64,000 bases of DNA from CAMFLJ01 sp965279255 (GCA_965279255.1 OZ257146.1:3410001-3474000), one strand, 5' to 3'; counted from the first letter of the stretch, positions 33,665-42,621 are shown. The notes: generated from the sequence alone by a model not told the origin. Numbers and translations: made by a program.

Positions 33665-34189
33665 TCAGGAGGCGCCCGAGCGGGCCGAGGGCGCCTGGCC
33701 CTGGCTCTGGCCGGTCGAGCCGCCGGCCGAGCCCGAACTGCTCTGGCCCTGGCTCCGGCCCGGAGCCTGGCCGCGGCCGGTGGAGCCCGAGGCGCTACCG
33801 CTGTTTCCGCTGCTGCCGGAGGTGCCGCTGCCGGCGGCCGGGGCCTGGCCCTGGGCGGCGCGCCCGTCGGACGACGAGATCGGCAGCCGGTCCGAGGAGC
33901 TGTCGTGGCCGATCACGGCCCAGCTGATCAGGAAGGCGATGAGCGCGCCCCCGAGGGCGCTGCCGGCGATGGCCGCGACGGGCTTCCAGCGCGACGCGGG
34001 CCTGGCCGTCGGTCCGGCCACGGTGGGAGGTGCCGTGGCCGGACCGCCGGTCGGCGGCTCCGGCGCCCCCGGAGGAGGGGGCGGGAGCTGGGGAGACTGG
34101 GGAGACTGGTTGGTCGGAGGAGCTGCGGGCATCGCGGTCGGAGGCTGGCCGCTACCGGGGGGAGGCGGCGGGAGTGGGGCGTCGCTCAT
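33665..34189 (-). CDS. Low-complexity single-pass membrane protein
   Basis: 174 residues. A Pro-rich N-terminal tail (~1-66, runs of Pro) probably lies in the cytoplasm. One transmembrane helix (~70-93, VAAIAGSALGGALIAFLISWAVI) follows. The C-terminal ~80 residues are Ser/Gly/Gln-rich low complexity with near-repeats of GQ and GS. Proline-rich actinobacterial membrane proteins of this layout are common and mostly unassigned. The start has GACACT six bases upstream. It is divergent from the GNAT gene. Confidence 0.65.
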   Translation of the reverse strand: MSDAPLPPPPPGSGQPPTAMPAAPPTNQSPQSPQLPPPPPGAPEPPTGGPATAPPTVAGPTARPASRWKPVAAIAGSALGGALIAFLISWAVIGHDSSSDRLPISSSDGRAAQGQAPAAGSGTSGSSGNSGSASGSTGRGQAPGRSQGQSSSGSAGGSTGQSQGQAPSARSGAS

Positions 34190-34195
34190 GGGACG

Positions 34196-34254
34196 AGTGT
34201 CCGGCCCGAAGGTGAGAGCCGGTTCAGAGAAGGGTGGGGAGTGGGTGAGATCAT
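34196..34254. promoter_or_regulatory. Candidate pair of divergent leaderless -10 boxes
   Basis: GACACT (34196-34201, minus) lies six bases before the ATG at 34189. GATCAT (34249-34254, plus) lies six bases before the GTG at 34261. Each differs from TANNNT at the first base only. Confidence 0.3.
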
Positions 34255-34260
34255 CGGAGG

Positions 34261-34986
34261 GTGACGACCCCCGCGACCGACGGTGACCATCCCCTCGACA
34301 ACGCCGTCTGGCACGCCCTCGCCACCGAGCACACGTCGTGGGCCGAGGTCCGGGGCACCGCCCGTCGCTACCCCTCCGACGTCTGCGTGTTCCACGGCGT
34401 GGAGGTCCTCGACGACCGGGGTTGGGCCGACCTGACGGCGCTCGTGGGGCCGTCGACCGGCCTCGCGCTGTTCCGGGACGCGGTGCCCGAGGCCCCGGAC
34501 GGCTGGACGGTCCATTACCGCGGCGTGGGCAACCAGCTCACCGTCACCGCTGCCGCCCTCGAGCCGCCGGTCACGACCATCGACGAGCCGATCTTTCGCC
34601 GGCTCACGATGTCCGACGTCGGCGAGGCGTTGGCCCTGGTCGAGCTGACCCGGCCCGGCCCCTTCGCCGAGCGCACCCTCGAGATGGGCCGCTACTGGGG
34701 CCACGTCGACGTCGACGACCGCCTTCTGGCGATGGCCGGCGAGCGCCTGCATCTCACCGGCTTCACCGAGATCTCCGCCGTGTGCACCCACCCCGAGGCC
34801 CGCGGCCGAGGGCTGGCCGCCGCCCTCACCCGGCACGTCGCCCTCGGGATCCTCGAGCGGGGCGAGACCCCGTTCCTGCACGTGGCGGCCGACAACGACG
34901 CCGCCCTGCGGGTCTACGAGCGCCTCGGGTTCCGCCGCCGCCGCACGGTGGAGTTCGCCTTCGTGGAGTCGCCGCCTGCTGACTGA
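34261..34986 (+). CDS. GNAT-family N-acetyltransferase
   Basis: 241 residues. The acetyl-CoA-binding region reads EISAVCTHPEARGRGLAAALTRHVA, with R-G-R-G-L as the Q/R-x-x-G-x-G/A loop. HVAADNDAALRVYERLGFRRRR closes the fold. An N-terminal ~110-residue half is likely a degenerate GNAT-like domain. The acceptor is unknown. The GTG at 34261 has GGAGG immediately adjacent, too close for a ribosome-binding site, so a leaderless start is possible. Confidence 0.8.
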   Translation: MTTPATDGDHPLDNAVWHALATEHTSWAEVRGTARRYPSDVCVFHGVEVLDDRGWADLTALVGPSTGLALFRDAVPEAPDGWTVHYRGVGNQLTVTAAALEPPVTTIDEPIFRRLTMSDVGEALALVELTRPGPFAERTLEMGRYWGHVDVDDRLLAMAGERLHLTGFTEISAVCTHPEARGRGLAAALTRHVALGILERGETPFLHVAADNDAALRVYERLGFRRRRTVEFAFVESPPAD

Positions 34987-35008
34987 TCTCTCCGGCACGG
35001 GTAGTGGG

Positions 35009-35037
35009 TTGCGTGAGAGGACTGACCTCCCTAGAGT
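35009..35037 (+). promoter_or_regulatory. Promoter of thiolase operon
   Basis: TTGCGT (35009-35014) and TAGAGT (35032-35037) are separated by 17 bases, a good sigma-70-type promoter. Transcription would begin near 35044. Confidence 0.6.
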
Positions 35038-35041
35038 GAGT

Positions 35042-35053
35042 TTCGTCAACGAA
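35042..35053. promoter_or_regulatory. Small inverted repeat at predicted transcription start, candidate operator
   Basis: TTCGTCAACGAA: perfect five-base arms around CA. It overlaps the predicted start of the thiolase transcript, a typical repressor position. Confidence 0.35.
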
Positions 35054-35083
35054 CTGACGTGACGAGCTGAGTGGAGGAACGCC

Positions 35084-36280
35084 ATGCGGGATGCGGTGAT
35101 CGTCGATGCGGTCCGAACGCCTCTGGGGAAGGGGAAGCCCACCGGCTCACTCGCCCCCGTCCACCCGGTCGACCTGCTGGCCACCCCGCTGCGGGCGCTG
35201 GCCGAGCGCAACCACCTCGACCCCGGCCTGCTCGACGACGTCATCGTCGGCACGGTGAGCCAGGTCGGCGAGCAGGCCTTCAACGTGGGCCGGCGGGCGG
35301 TGCTGGCCGCCGGCTTCCCCGAGCGAGTGCCGGCCACCACCGTCGACCGCCAGTGCGGCTCGTCGCAGCAGGCGATCTCGTTCGCCGCCCAGGGCGTGCA
35401 GTCCGGCGCCTACGACCTCGTCATCGCGGGCGGGGTGGAGTCGATGAGCCGGGTGCCCATGGGCTCCCCCGCCGCCGGGGCGTGGGACCTCGACGGCCGC
35501 CACTTCGCCGAGCGCTACCCCGACGGCATGGTCAGCCAGGGCGTGGCCTCCGAGCTGATCGCCGCCAAGTGGGGCGTGTCGCGGAGCGAGCTCGACGAGT
35601 TCGGCCTGCGCTCCCAGGAGCTCGCCCGCGGCGCCACCGACTGGGGAGCGTTCGCCAACGAGATCGTGGGCGTCGAGGTGGTCGAGGAAGACGGCTCACG
35701 CCGCCTGGTGACCGCCGACGAGGGCCTGCGCCACACCACGCTCGAAGGGCTCGCCGCGCTGCGGCCGGCCTTCGTCGACGAGCGCATGGAGCAGCGCTTC
35801 CCTCAGATCGAGTGGTCGATCACCGCGGGCACGTCGTCGCAGCTCACCGACGGCGCCGCCGCCCTGCTCATCGCCAGCGAGGAGCGGGCCGCCCAGCTCG
35901 GCCTCCGCCCCCGGGCCCGTGTGCACACCACCGCGGTCGAGGCCGACGACCCGCTCTTCATGCTCACCGCCGTCATCCCCGTCACCCACAAGGTGCTGGC
36001 CAAGGCGGGCCTCACGCTGAAGGACATCGACCTGTTCGAGGTCAACGAGGCCTTCGCCTCGGTCGTGCTGGCGTGGGCGCGAGACGTCGGGGCCGACATG
36101 GCGAAGGTCAACGTGAACGGGGGCGCCATCGCCCTCGGCCATCCGCTGGGGGCCTCGGGCGCCCGGTTGGCCACCACCCTCGTCAACGCCCTCGAGCAGC
36201 GCGACAAGCGCTTCGGCCTGCAGATCATGTGCGAGGCCGGCGGCATCGCCAACGCCACGATCTACGAGCTCCTGCCGTGA
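35084..36280 (+). CDS. Acetyl-CoA acetyltransferase / thiolase
   Basis: 398 residues, full length. The acyl-accepting Cys91 is in DRQCGSSQQA. His353 is in ALGHPLGASG and Cys383 in MCEAGGIANA. These are the three catalytic positions of thiolases. It would cleave or form 3-ketoacyl-CoA in beta-oxidation. It has a good promoter (35009-35037), GGAGGA before the ATG, and a downstream thioesterase gene that overlaps its stop by four bases (GTGA), so the two are translationally coupled. Confidence 0.92.
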   Translation: MRDAVIVDAVRTPLGKGKPTGSLAPVHPVDLLATPLRALAERNHLDPGLLDDVIVGTVSQVGEQAFNVGRRAVLAAGFPERVPATTVDRQCGSSQQAISFAAQGVQSGAYDLVIAGGVESMSRVPMGSPAAGAWDLDGRHFAERYPDGMVSQGVASELIAAKWGVSRSELDEFGLRSQELARGATDWGAFANEIVGVEVVEEDGSRRLVTADEGLRHTTLEGLAALRPAFVDERMEQRFPQIEWSITAGTSSQLTDGAAALLIASEERAAQLGLRPRARVHTTAVEADDPLFMLTAVIPVTHKVLAKAGLTLKDIDLFEVNEAFASVVLAWARDVGADMAKVNVNGGAIALGHPLGASGARLATTLVNALEQRDKRFGLQIMCEAGGIANATIYELLP

Positions 36281-37131
36281 CCGCGGTGGTCGGCGCGGCC
36301 ACCGCCTGGCTCGGCACGGCGGAAGGCAGCTACGTCGAACGCACCACCCGGGTCTGGCCCCGGCCCGGCGACGCCGGAGAGGTCGGCGATGTCGAGGTGT
36401 ACGACGCCGTCGTGGCCGAGCGCTGGGCCTCGCTGCGGGGTGTGCACGGTGGCCACCTGGTCGCCCTGGCGGTGCGGGCGGTCGAGGCGACCGCCCCCGG
36501 TCGGGCGGTGCGCACCCTCTCGGCCACCTTCCTGCGGCCGGGAGCGGTGGGGCCGATCGAGCTCGAGGTCCACACCGAGCGCCGGGGCCGCACCGTCACC
36601 ACGGCCACGGTCGAGCTGCGCCAGGTCGGGCGCACGGTCGCCCTCGTACGGGTCACCGCGGTCGCGCCGGTGGAGAGCGCGGACTGGGACACCTCGCGCC
36701 CGCTCGACCTGCCTCCCCTCACCGAGTGCGTGGCGTTCCGACCGCCGCCCGGGGTCCTGCACTTCGAGCACGCCGAGGCGATGCTCGACCCGGCCGACGT
36801 GCCCTTCAGCGAGTCACCCGTGGCCCGGGTCGGCGGCTGGGTCCGCCCCCGGGAGGCCCAGGTCGTCGACGCCGCCTGGCTCGCCATGATCCTCGACTGG
36901 TTCCCGCCGGCGCCCTTCACCCGCCGGTCGTTGCCGATCGGCGGCGTCAGCGTCGACTACTCGGTGCACCTCCACACCACCGGTGTCGAGCTGGCCGGCG
37001 GCGACTGGCTGGCCGCCCGCTTCGAGGCCGAACGCGGTGCCGACGGCCTCGCGCTCGAGCACGGGCGCATCCACACCGCCGACGGGACGGTGCTCGCCGA
37101 GTCGTTCCACACCCGTTGGACCGGCAACTGA
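36277..37131 (+). CDS. TesB-like acyl-CoA thioesterase (double hotdog)
   Basis: 284 residues. First hotdog: GVHGGHLVALAVRAVEATAPGRAVRTLSATFLRPG. Second: GGVSVDYSVHLHTTGVELAGGDWLAARFEAERGADG. It is related to the protein encoded at 9988-10782. It would hydrolyse acyl-CoA, perhaps as a release step for chains that stall in the thiolase pathway. Its GTG overlaps the thiolase stop (GTGA), which sets the start. The exact substrate is unknown. Confidence 0.8.
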   Translation: MTAVVGAATAWLGTAEGSYVERTTRVWPRPGDAGEVGDVEVYDAVVAERWASLRGVHGGHLVALAVRAVEATAPGRAVRTLSATFLRPGAVGPIELEVHTERRGRTVTTATVELRQVGRTVALVRVTAVAPVESADWDTSRPLDLPPLTECVAFRPPPGVLHFEHAEAMLDPADVPFSESPVARVGGWVRPREAQVVDAAWLAMILDWFPPAPFTRRSLPIGGVSVDYSVHLHTTGVELAGGDWLAARFEAERGADGLALEHGRIHTADGTVLAESFHTRWTGN

Positions 37132-37188
37132 CAGAGCTGGCTCAGGACGCGGCGGAACCCACCACGTCCTGAACCACCTTTCGAGGGG

Positions 37189-37644
37189 CTACCAGGTGTC
37201 GAGGCGGGGGTTGGGCCAGAGCTCGGGGTGCTCGACCCGCCACCGCTCGAACAGCTCGACGGCCTCGGGGCTGTCGACCCGCTCGATCTCGACGGGCACG
37301 GAGCCCTCGCTCTCGAGCCAGGCGGCCGAGCCGCTGTCGAAGGGTTGGCGCACGACGTAGAGGCGCGACAGCCCGAAGTGGCGCACCGCACCGCCGCACA
37401 TCCAGCACGGCGGCATGGTCGTGAGCATCGAGAAGCCGGTGAGGTCGGCCAGGTCGAGGTCGCGCATGGCGTTGAGCTCGGCGTGCGAGGCGATGCCTCC
37501 GCTGGGGAACAACATCCGGTTGTGGCCGCCCATCACCACCGTGCCGGACCGGTCGGCGATGGCCGCGCCGATGGGGATGCCTCCTGCGTCGTAGCTGCGA
37601 CGGGCCTCGGCGAGGGCGGCGGCGAGGAGGTCGGCGTGCGGCAC
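37189..37644 (-). CDS. Cytidine/deoxycytidylate deaminase family (cytosine/guanine-deaminase type)
   Basis: 151 residues. The zinc site is His54-x-Glu56 (SHAELNA) with Cys80-x2-Cys83 (PPCWMCGGA). GGIPIGAAIADRSGTVVMGG and HNRMLFPSG resemble the yeast cytosine deaminase branch. It should deaminate a free base or related ring compound. The start at GTG 37644 is favoured by GGAG five bases upstream; an earlier GTG at 37668 is in frame. It is divergent from the hypothetical protein gene at 37842. Confidence 0.85.
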   Translation of the reverse strand: MPHADLLAAALAEARRSYDAGGIPIGAAIADRSGTVVMGGHNRMLFPSGGIASHAELNAMRDLDLADLTGFSMLTTMPPCWMCGGAVRHFGLSRLYVVRQPFDSGSAAWLESEGSVPVEIERVDSPEAVELFERWRVEHPELWPNPRLDTW

Positions 37645-37828
37645 GGCAGCTCCGTTCGGAAGCGGCACCGCCGGTGGCGGCGGTGAGGGGTGGGTGGGCC
37701 GCGAGGAGGCCCGCGGGTGGGGAGATCATGCCGGGCCGCAGCACCGCCGTCAGTGGATGGGCCCGACTGTTGACCTGGCCGTCACGAACGCCGGCTCCCG
37801 GCGAGGTCCGATCGGGCGTGGATGGCCC

Positions 37829-37834
37829 TACCGT
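37829..37834 (+). promoter_or_regulatory. Leaderless -10 box of gene at 37842
   Basis: TACCGT, seven bases before the ATG at 37842, no ribosome-binding site. Confidence 0.55.
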
Positions 37835-37841
37835 TCAGGCC

Positions 37842-38795
37842 ATGGCGACCCACGACGACCTGGGCGGTCCCGCCAGCGTGCGGGCCGAGTTGTTGGCCGC
37901 GCTGGAGCAGTCCCGCGCCGACGCCAACCGGAACCGGGTCACCAAGGCGGGGGTGTTCCTCACCCGGGTCGTGGGCCGGATGCGCCGCCCCGACGCGCCG
38001 ATGGGCCCCAACGCGGTGAAGGCGGCGAAGCTCACCAAGAAGCTCACCGGTCGCTTCGGGTTCGACGACGACGTGGCCGAGGTGTTCGTGGCCCTGGCCG
38101 CCGCCATCGCCGACGAGGCCACCGACATGTACGCCGACGAGCTCGCCGACGCGGCCCGCGCCGGTGCGGGCGCGGCGGGCCGCTTCGCCTGGGCCAACCA
38201 CGTGGCCGACTTCGCCAAGGTGCGGGCCCGCCTCGGCACCTCGTTCGTCGACGACGTGGTGCCGGCGGTGGCCACCGGCCTGGCCGGCTTCGTGCCGGGG
38301 CTCGCCCTACGGCGACCGCTCGCCCACCCGTCGGTCGCCGTCGGGGCCGCGGTGGCCGGGGGCCTCGCCTCCACCGCCATGGTCGGCACGTCGGCCGTGC
38401 CGGTGGCGCTGGCCCTCTCGGTGGTCACCGAGGCGGCCGAGACCTACGCCCAGGGCTCGGTGCTGGTCGCCAAGTTCCGGGCCGAGGGCCACGAGCCCTC
38501 GCCGGCCGAGCTGATCGACGAGCTGGCCGCCATCACCGCCGACGGCGTGTTCGGCCGCACCCGCCCCGAGGCGGCCCGCATGCTGCGCACCGCGGCGCTC
38601 CCCCGCCTGGCCGACACCCTCGAGCGCCGGGTGGGCGTGCGGGTGGCGTCGCTCGCCACCGTCATCGGCCCGGCCGTCGTCGAGGGCGGGCTGGCCACGT
38701 GGGGCATCGTCCGGGCGTCGCGCCACCGGCTGCGCCCCAAGGACGAGCAGCTCCCGCCCGACGACGAGCGTCAGCCGCCGAACGACGGGCGCTAG
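37842..38795 (+). CDS. Hypothetical protein with hydrophobic central region
   Basis: 317 residues, not recognised. Residues ~95-200 are rich in Ala/Val with stretches such as VPAVATGLAGFVPGLALRRP and AVAGGLASTAMVGTSAVPVALALSVV, possibly two to four membrane-inserted helices. A charged C-terminal tail (~295-317, DEQLPPDDERQPP) follows. An early basic patch (RMRRPDAPMG) could be cytoplasmic. TACCGT sits seven bases before the ATG. It converges on the YtcJ-like gene; the stop codons overlap by four bases. Confidence 0.6.
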   Translation: MATHDDLGGPASVRAELLAALEQSRADANRNRVTKAGVFLTRVVGRMRRPDAPMGPNAVKAAKLTKKLTGRFGFDDDVAEVFVALAAAIADEATDMYADELADAARAGAGAAGRFAWANHVADFAKVRARLGTSFVDDVVPAVATGLAGFVPGLALRRPLAHPSVAVGAAVAGGLASTAMVGTSAVPVALALSVVTEAAETYAQGSVLVAKFRAEGHEPSPAELIDELAAITADGVFGRTRPEAARMLRTAALPRLADTLERRVGVRVASLATVIGPAVVEGGLATWGIVRASRHRLRPKDEQLPPDDERQPPNDGR

Positions 38796-40537
38796 CCCCC
38801 GAACGCGACCTTCCCGCCCAGACGGGTCTGCACCACCTCGATGGCGGCGATGGCCTCGGCGTCCACCGCCTGCGGATCGGCCGAGAGCACGACCAGGTCG
38901 GCGTACTTGCCGACCTCGAGGCTGCCGAGCACGTCGTCGCTGTGGGTCTGCCACGCGGCGTCGATGGTGACGGCCCGCATGGCCCGCTCGACGGTGTCGC
39001 ACTCGGCCGGGTTGAGCACCTCTCCCCCGTCGCGCATGCGGCGGGTGACCGCGGTCTGGACGCTGCGCAGCGGGTCGATCGGGGTGACGGTGTAGTCGCT
39101 GTGGAGCGTGGGCCGCAGCCCCACCCGTCGGGCCGAGGCCACGGGGTCGAGGCGACCGGCCTTCTCGGCGCCGAGGATCTCGTCGCGGAAGGCCCGGCCC
39201 CAGAAGTACACGTGGTTCATGAGGAACGACGGCGAGATGCCGATGGAGGCCATGCGCACGAGCTCGTCGTCGCTGGGCAGCGAGCAGTGCTCGATGCGGT
39301 GGCGGCGGTCGTGGGTGGCGGGGTCGGCGTCGGCGAGGGCCCGTTCGAAGGCACTGACGACCTGCTCGACCGCGGCGTCGCCGTTGGCGTGCACCATCAG
39401 CTGCCAGCCCTCGCCGTGGGCGTGGGCGATGCGCTCGGCCAGGTCGTCGTCGGTGTAGTTCGGGTGACCGCACCGGTCGGTGCCGAGGTAGGGGCTGCTC
39501 TGGTAGCCGCTGTAGCCCTGGTTCGACCCGTCGCTGACGATCTTCCAGCTCTGGGCCCGCACCAGGTCGTCGCCGGCCCCGGGCATCAGGCCGGTCGCAT
39601 CCCAGACCGAGCGGGCCTGGTCGGCCACGGCGACGCCGATCCGGGCGGGGAAGCGGCCCTCGGCGGCGAGGGCGTGCAGGAGGTCGAGCTCACCACCGCC
39701 GAGCATCGTGCCAGTGAGCGCATCGTGCACCCGGGTCACGCCACGCCGGGCCCCGCTCGCGACCGAGTGCACGATGCCCTCGGCCATCTCGACCTGGGTC
39801 TTGCGGGGGACGATGCCGAGCAGCACGGCGATGGCGCCCATCTCCCCCGCCGAGCCGTCGAGGCGACCGTCGACCCGGCCGAAGAAGCCGCCGACGGGAT
39901 CGGGGCTCTCGTCGGTGAGGCCCGCCAGCTCGAGCGTGCGGGAGTTGACGTAGGCGTAGTGGAGCGACGCGTTCATCACGAGCGCGGGACGGTCGGGCAC
40001 GACCCGGTCGAGCACGTCGCGGGTGAGCTGCGGGTGGCCGGCGATGAGCGACGGGTCGTAGCTCTGGCCCAGCACCCAGCCGTGCTCGTCGGGGGCGGCA
40101 TTGGCGGCGCGCAGCGCGTCGAGCACGCTGTCGAAGGTGGCGTGGGTGAACGGCGAGCAGTCGACCCAGCCGTCGAGCATGGCCGAGGGCCACAGGTGCA
40201 TGTGGGGCTCGACGAAGCCGGGGTAGGCGACCTGGTCGCCGAGGTCGAGCACCTCGGTGCCCGGCCCCCGGAGGCCGTCGAGGTCGGCGGCGCTGCCCAC
40301 CCCGACGATGCGGCCGTCGCGCACGGCGAGGGCACCGGCGGTGGGGTTGAACGGGTCCATGGTGACGAGCGAGCCCACGATCAACAGGTCGGCCGGCACC
40401 TTCGCCATCGGGTCGAACGGGGCCCGGGGAACCGGGCGGCGCGGGCCGGGGGCCGACTGCCGGTGGTCGACGAGCGCGGCCAGCTCGGGGTGGGGGGCGC
40501 ACGCGCCGCAGTGGAGGGGGTGGTGGTGCGTGATCAT
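38792..40537 (-). CDS. YtcJ-like metal-dependent amidohydrolase
   Basis: 581 residues of the amidohydrolase-3 (YtcJ) type. ALAVRDGRIVGVGSAADL, then GFVEPHMHLWPS with the metal-binding His-x-His, MVHANGDAAVEQV, RIEHCSLPSDDEL and SDYTVTPIDPL follow in family order. The N-terminal ~60 residues before the domain include MITHHHPLHCGACAPHPE, a His/Cys cluster not part of the usual fold. The substrate is unknown; relatives hydrolyse amides or formamides. The ATG at 40537 follows GGAG. Confidence 0.83.
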   Translation of the reverse strand: MITHHHPLHCGACAPHPELAALVDHRQSAPGPRRPVPRAPFDPMAKVPADLLIVGSLVTMDPFNPTAGALAVRDGRIVGVGSAADLDGLRGPGTEVLDLGDQVAYPGFVEPHMHLWPSAMLDGWVDCSPFTHATFDSVLDALRAANAAPDEHGWVLGQSYDPSLIAGHPQLTRDVLDRVVPDRPALVMNASLHYAYVNSRTLELAGLTDESPDPVGGFFGRVDGRLDGSAGEMGAIAVLLGIVPRKTQVEMAEGIVHSVASGARRGVTRVHDALTGTMLGGGELDLLHALAAEGRFPARIGVAVADQARSVWDATGLMPGAGDDLVRAQSWKIVSDGSNQGYSGYQSSPYLGTDRCGHPNYTDDDLAERIAHAHGEGWQLMVHANGDAAVEQVVSAFERALADADPATHDRRHRIEHCSLPSDDELVRMASIGISPSFLMNHVYFWGRAFRDEILGAEKAGRLDPVASARRVGLRPTLHSDYTVTPIDPLRSVQTAVTRRMRDGGEVLNPAECDTVERAMRAVTIDAAWQTHSDDVLGSLEVGKYADLVVLSADPQAVDAEAIAAIEVVQTRLGGKVAFGG

Positions 40538-40646
40538 CACGGCTCCGAGCAGTCGGGACGGCCGACGGGGCGATCCGCCGGGCGGCCCTGTCACGGTAGG
40601 TCCCAGGGGTCTTCCGCATCGGGAGCGGCTCAACGAGGATGGGGAG

Positions 40647-41024
40647 ATGCTCGATCACCTCGGTATCCAGTGCTCCGACGTGGCGGCCAGCGCCGCCTTC
40701 TACGACGCGGTGCTCGCACCCCTCGGTGCGGCACGGCTCGCCGAGCCCGTCCCCGGCATCATCGGCTTCGGTGTGCCGCCGGTGCCGAACTTCTGGCTGG
40801 GGCCACTCACCGACGACGCCACCGGCTGGCGGGAGGACCACATCGCCTTCACCGCACCCACCCGCGATGCGGTGCGGGCCTTCTTCGACGCGGCGGTGGC
40901 CGCCGGGGCGGAGGTGCTGCACGAGCCGAAGGAGTGGCCGATCTACCACCCCGGCTACTACGGGGCCTTCGTGCGCGACCCCGACGGCAACAACGTCGAG
41001 GCCGTCTGCCACGTGCCCGAGTGA
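40647..41024 (+). CDS. VOC-superfamily (glyoxalase-like) protein
   Basis: 125 residues. LDHLGIQCSDVAASAAFYDAVLAPLGA, HIAFTAPTRDAVRAFFDAA and GYYGAFVRDPDGNNVEAVCH form the two beta-alpha-beta-beta-beta modules of a VOC protein, with the C-terminal Glu a likely metal ligand. The substrate is unknown; relatives near lipid-catabolism genes are often unassigned. It is divergent from the YtcJ-like gene and has GGATGGGGAG before the ATG. Confidence 0.78.
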   Translation: MLDHLGIQCSDVAASAAFYDAVLAPLGAARLAEPVPGIIGFGVPPVPNFWLGPLTDDATGWREDHIAFTAPTRDAVRAFFDAAVAAGAEVLHEPKEWPIYHPGYYGAFVRDPDGNNVEAVCHVPE

Positions 41025-41033
41025 GGCGGGGGC

Positions 41034-42020
41034 TCAGCCGGCGGTCGGGGTGAGCTCGACCCGGCGCTCGGGCACCAGCTCCACCACGACCGTGACACCC
41101 GAGAGGCCCTCCGAGTCGAGGGCCGTGCGCAGCGCGGCAGTGTCGGGCTCGGGGCCCTCGCCGCGCACGAGCACCGTGTAGCCGTCGTCGGTGGTCGACA
41201 CGTCGGCCACCCGCCAACCGGCGGCCTCGGCCCAGGTCGTCGCCACGTCGTTGATCGTGTTCGACCGGAACGACTGCACGGCGATGGTGCGCGAGGTGAT
41301 CGAGAGCGGGATTGCGAGCACCAGCACCGCGGCGACGATGAGCACGACCGCGCCGGCGCGCTTGTGGTCGTGCTCCTTCAACCGCTCGGCCCGCTGGGCG
41401 ACCTTGTAGATGGTCATCACCACGATGCCGCTGAGCAGGATGGCGGCCACGTTGGTGCCGAAGAGCAGCAGCGCGCCGAGCGCCTCGCTGGTGGCGCCGG
41501 CCTCGAGGGTGAGGCCGACGACGGCGAGCGGCGGCACCAGCGAGATGGCGATGGCCACGCCGGGCAGGGTGTCGGAGATGTCGGACCGGGCGAGGGCGAC
41601 GGCGCCCACCGCGCCGGTGGCGAGGGCGGCGATCAGGTCGACGGTGCGGGGGTGGATGCGACCGGCCACCTGCGAGCTGGTGGTGGAGTCGATCGGCACC
41701 GCGGCCAGGTGGCCGAACACCCAGGCCAGGAAGATGACCGCGGCGGCCCCGGCGAGGACCATGCCCACCGAGCGCAGGAGGTTGGGCTTGTCGCCGAGGA
41801 CGATGGCCAGGACGATGCCGAGGATCGGCGTCATCAGCGGGGCGACGATCATCGCCCCGATCACGGTGGCGGTGGAGTCGCTGATCACGCCGGCCGTGGC
41901 GATGACCGCCGACAGCAGGAGCAGCATCCAGAAGCGGGTGTACTTCCGCTTGGACAGGGGGCCTTCGAAAAAGAGCTGGTCGCGCATCCGGACGACGTCG
42001 TCGGTCGTCACCGCGGCCAT
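41034..42020 (-). CDS. DUF389 (TIGR00341-type) membrane protein
   Basis: 328 residues. The DUF389 core is seen in SDSTATVIGAMIVAPLMTPILGIVLAIVLGD, ALARSDISDTLPGVAIAISLVPPLAVVGL and LLLFGTNVAAILLSGIVVM. Six to seven hydrophobic helices lie between ~30 and ~240, followed by a ~75-residue soluble C-terminal domain (TINDVATTWAEAAGW) that may face the cell exterior. The transport or signalling role is unknown. The ATG has GGAG eight bases upstream. Confidence 0.85.
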   Translation of the reverse strand: MAAVTTDDVVRMRDQLFFEGPLSKRKYTRFWMLLLLSAVIATAGVISDSTATVIGAMIVAPLMTPILGIVLAIVLGDKPNLLRSVGMVLAGAAAVIFLAWVFGHLAAVPIDSTTSSQVAGRIHPRTVDLIAALATGAVGAVALARSDISDTLPGVAIAISLVPPLAVVGLTLEAGATSEALGALLLFGTNVAAILLSGIVVMTIYKVAQRAERLKEHDHKRAGAVVLIVAAVLVLAIPLSITSRTIAVQSFRSNTINDVATTWAEAAGWRVADVSTTDDGYTVLVRGEGPEPDTAALRTALDSEGLSGVTVVVELVPERRVELTPTAG

Positions 42021-42132
42021 CAGCAGAGCTCCGGGCTCATCGGCGAGGTCCTCCCACGGGCGTGCCGGCGAGCTCTCAGCCTCGCACCCGTGAGGCGCTC
42101 GATCGGTGACCGTCGGAGGCCGGGCGGAGCGG

Positions 42133-42477
42133 TCAGTCGGGGCAGGTGTGGAGCAGCCAGTTGTAGTCCTGGTCGGCCATCCACCAGGCCACGAGGTAGA
42201 GCGTCGGCACGGCCAGGCCGATGACGGCCACCACCCACAGCCACAGGCGCCGGGTGGTGACCGCGGCGACGACGGCCACGACCGTCCCCAGCACCGAGAG
42301 CCCGAGCCCGACCACCATCAGCCAGCCCGCCACCTCGTCGACCGAGCCCTGCCAGTCACACCGGGCATCGGTGCGGGCGACCAGCAGGAAGGCCACGGTG
42401 ACGGCCACCCCCACCCCGACGAGCAGGGGCGCCAGCACGGCGGTCCACCGCCCCTCGAAGGCCCTCACCTCGGTCAC
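42133..42477 (-). CDS. Hypothetical three-helix membrane protein
   Basis: 114 residues. Hydrophobic helices at ~13-34, ~50-72 and ~77-98. Two Cys outside the helices, Cys40 (DARCDW) and Cys112 (LLHTCPD), could form a disulfide if on the same side. No family recognised. GTG 42477 follows a G-rich stretch (GGGGGG) that may act as ribosome-binding site. It is divergent from the alpha/beta hydrolase gene at 42657. Confidence 0.55.
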   Translation of the reverse strand: MTEVRAFEGRWTAVLAPLLVGVGVAVTVAFLLVARTDARCDWQGSVDEVAGWLMVVGLGLSVLGTVVAVVAAVTTRRLWLWVVAVIGLAVPTLYLVAWWMADQDYNWLLHTCPD

Positions 42478-42621
42478 GGCGCCCCCCGCCCGGTCACGCC
42501 GGGACGTCGGCGACGTGCCGACTCCGCCGACGGTAGGCGCTCGCCCACCCGATGTGACCCGCGGCCCTTCCTCCGGACGGGCCGTGGCGCGATGGTCGGG
42601 GTGGCACCGAGGAGGTGCGTC

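Noticed and set aside
33665..34189. Tandem repeat array in the Pro/Ser/Gly-rich gene
   Set aside because: The low-complexity stretches are irregular at the DNA level. They read as a coding low-complexity protein with one membrane helix.
37694..41053. Plus-strand open frame of about 1119 codons
   Set aside because: It runs over three real genes (37842, YtcJ-like, VOC) in wrong frames and gives low-complexity protein.
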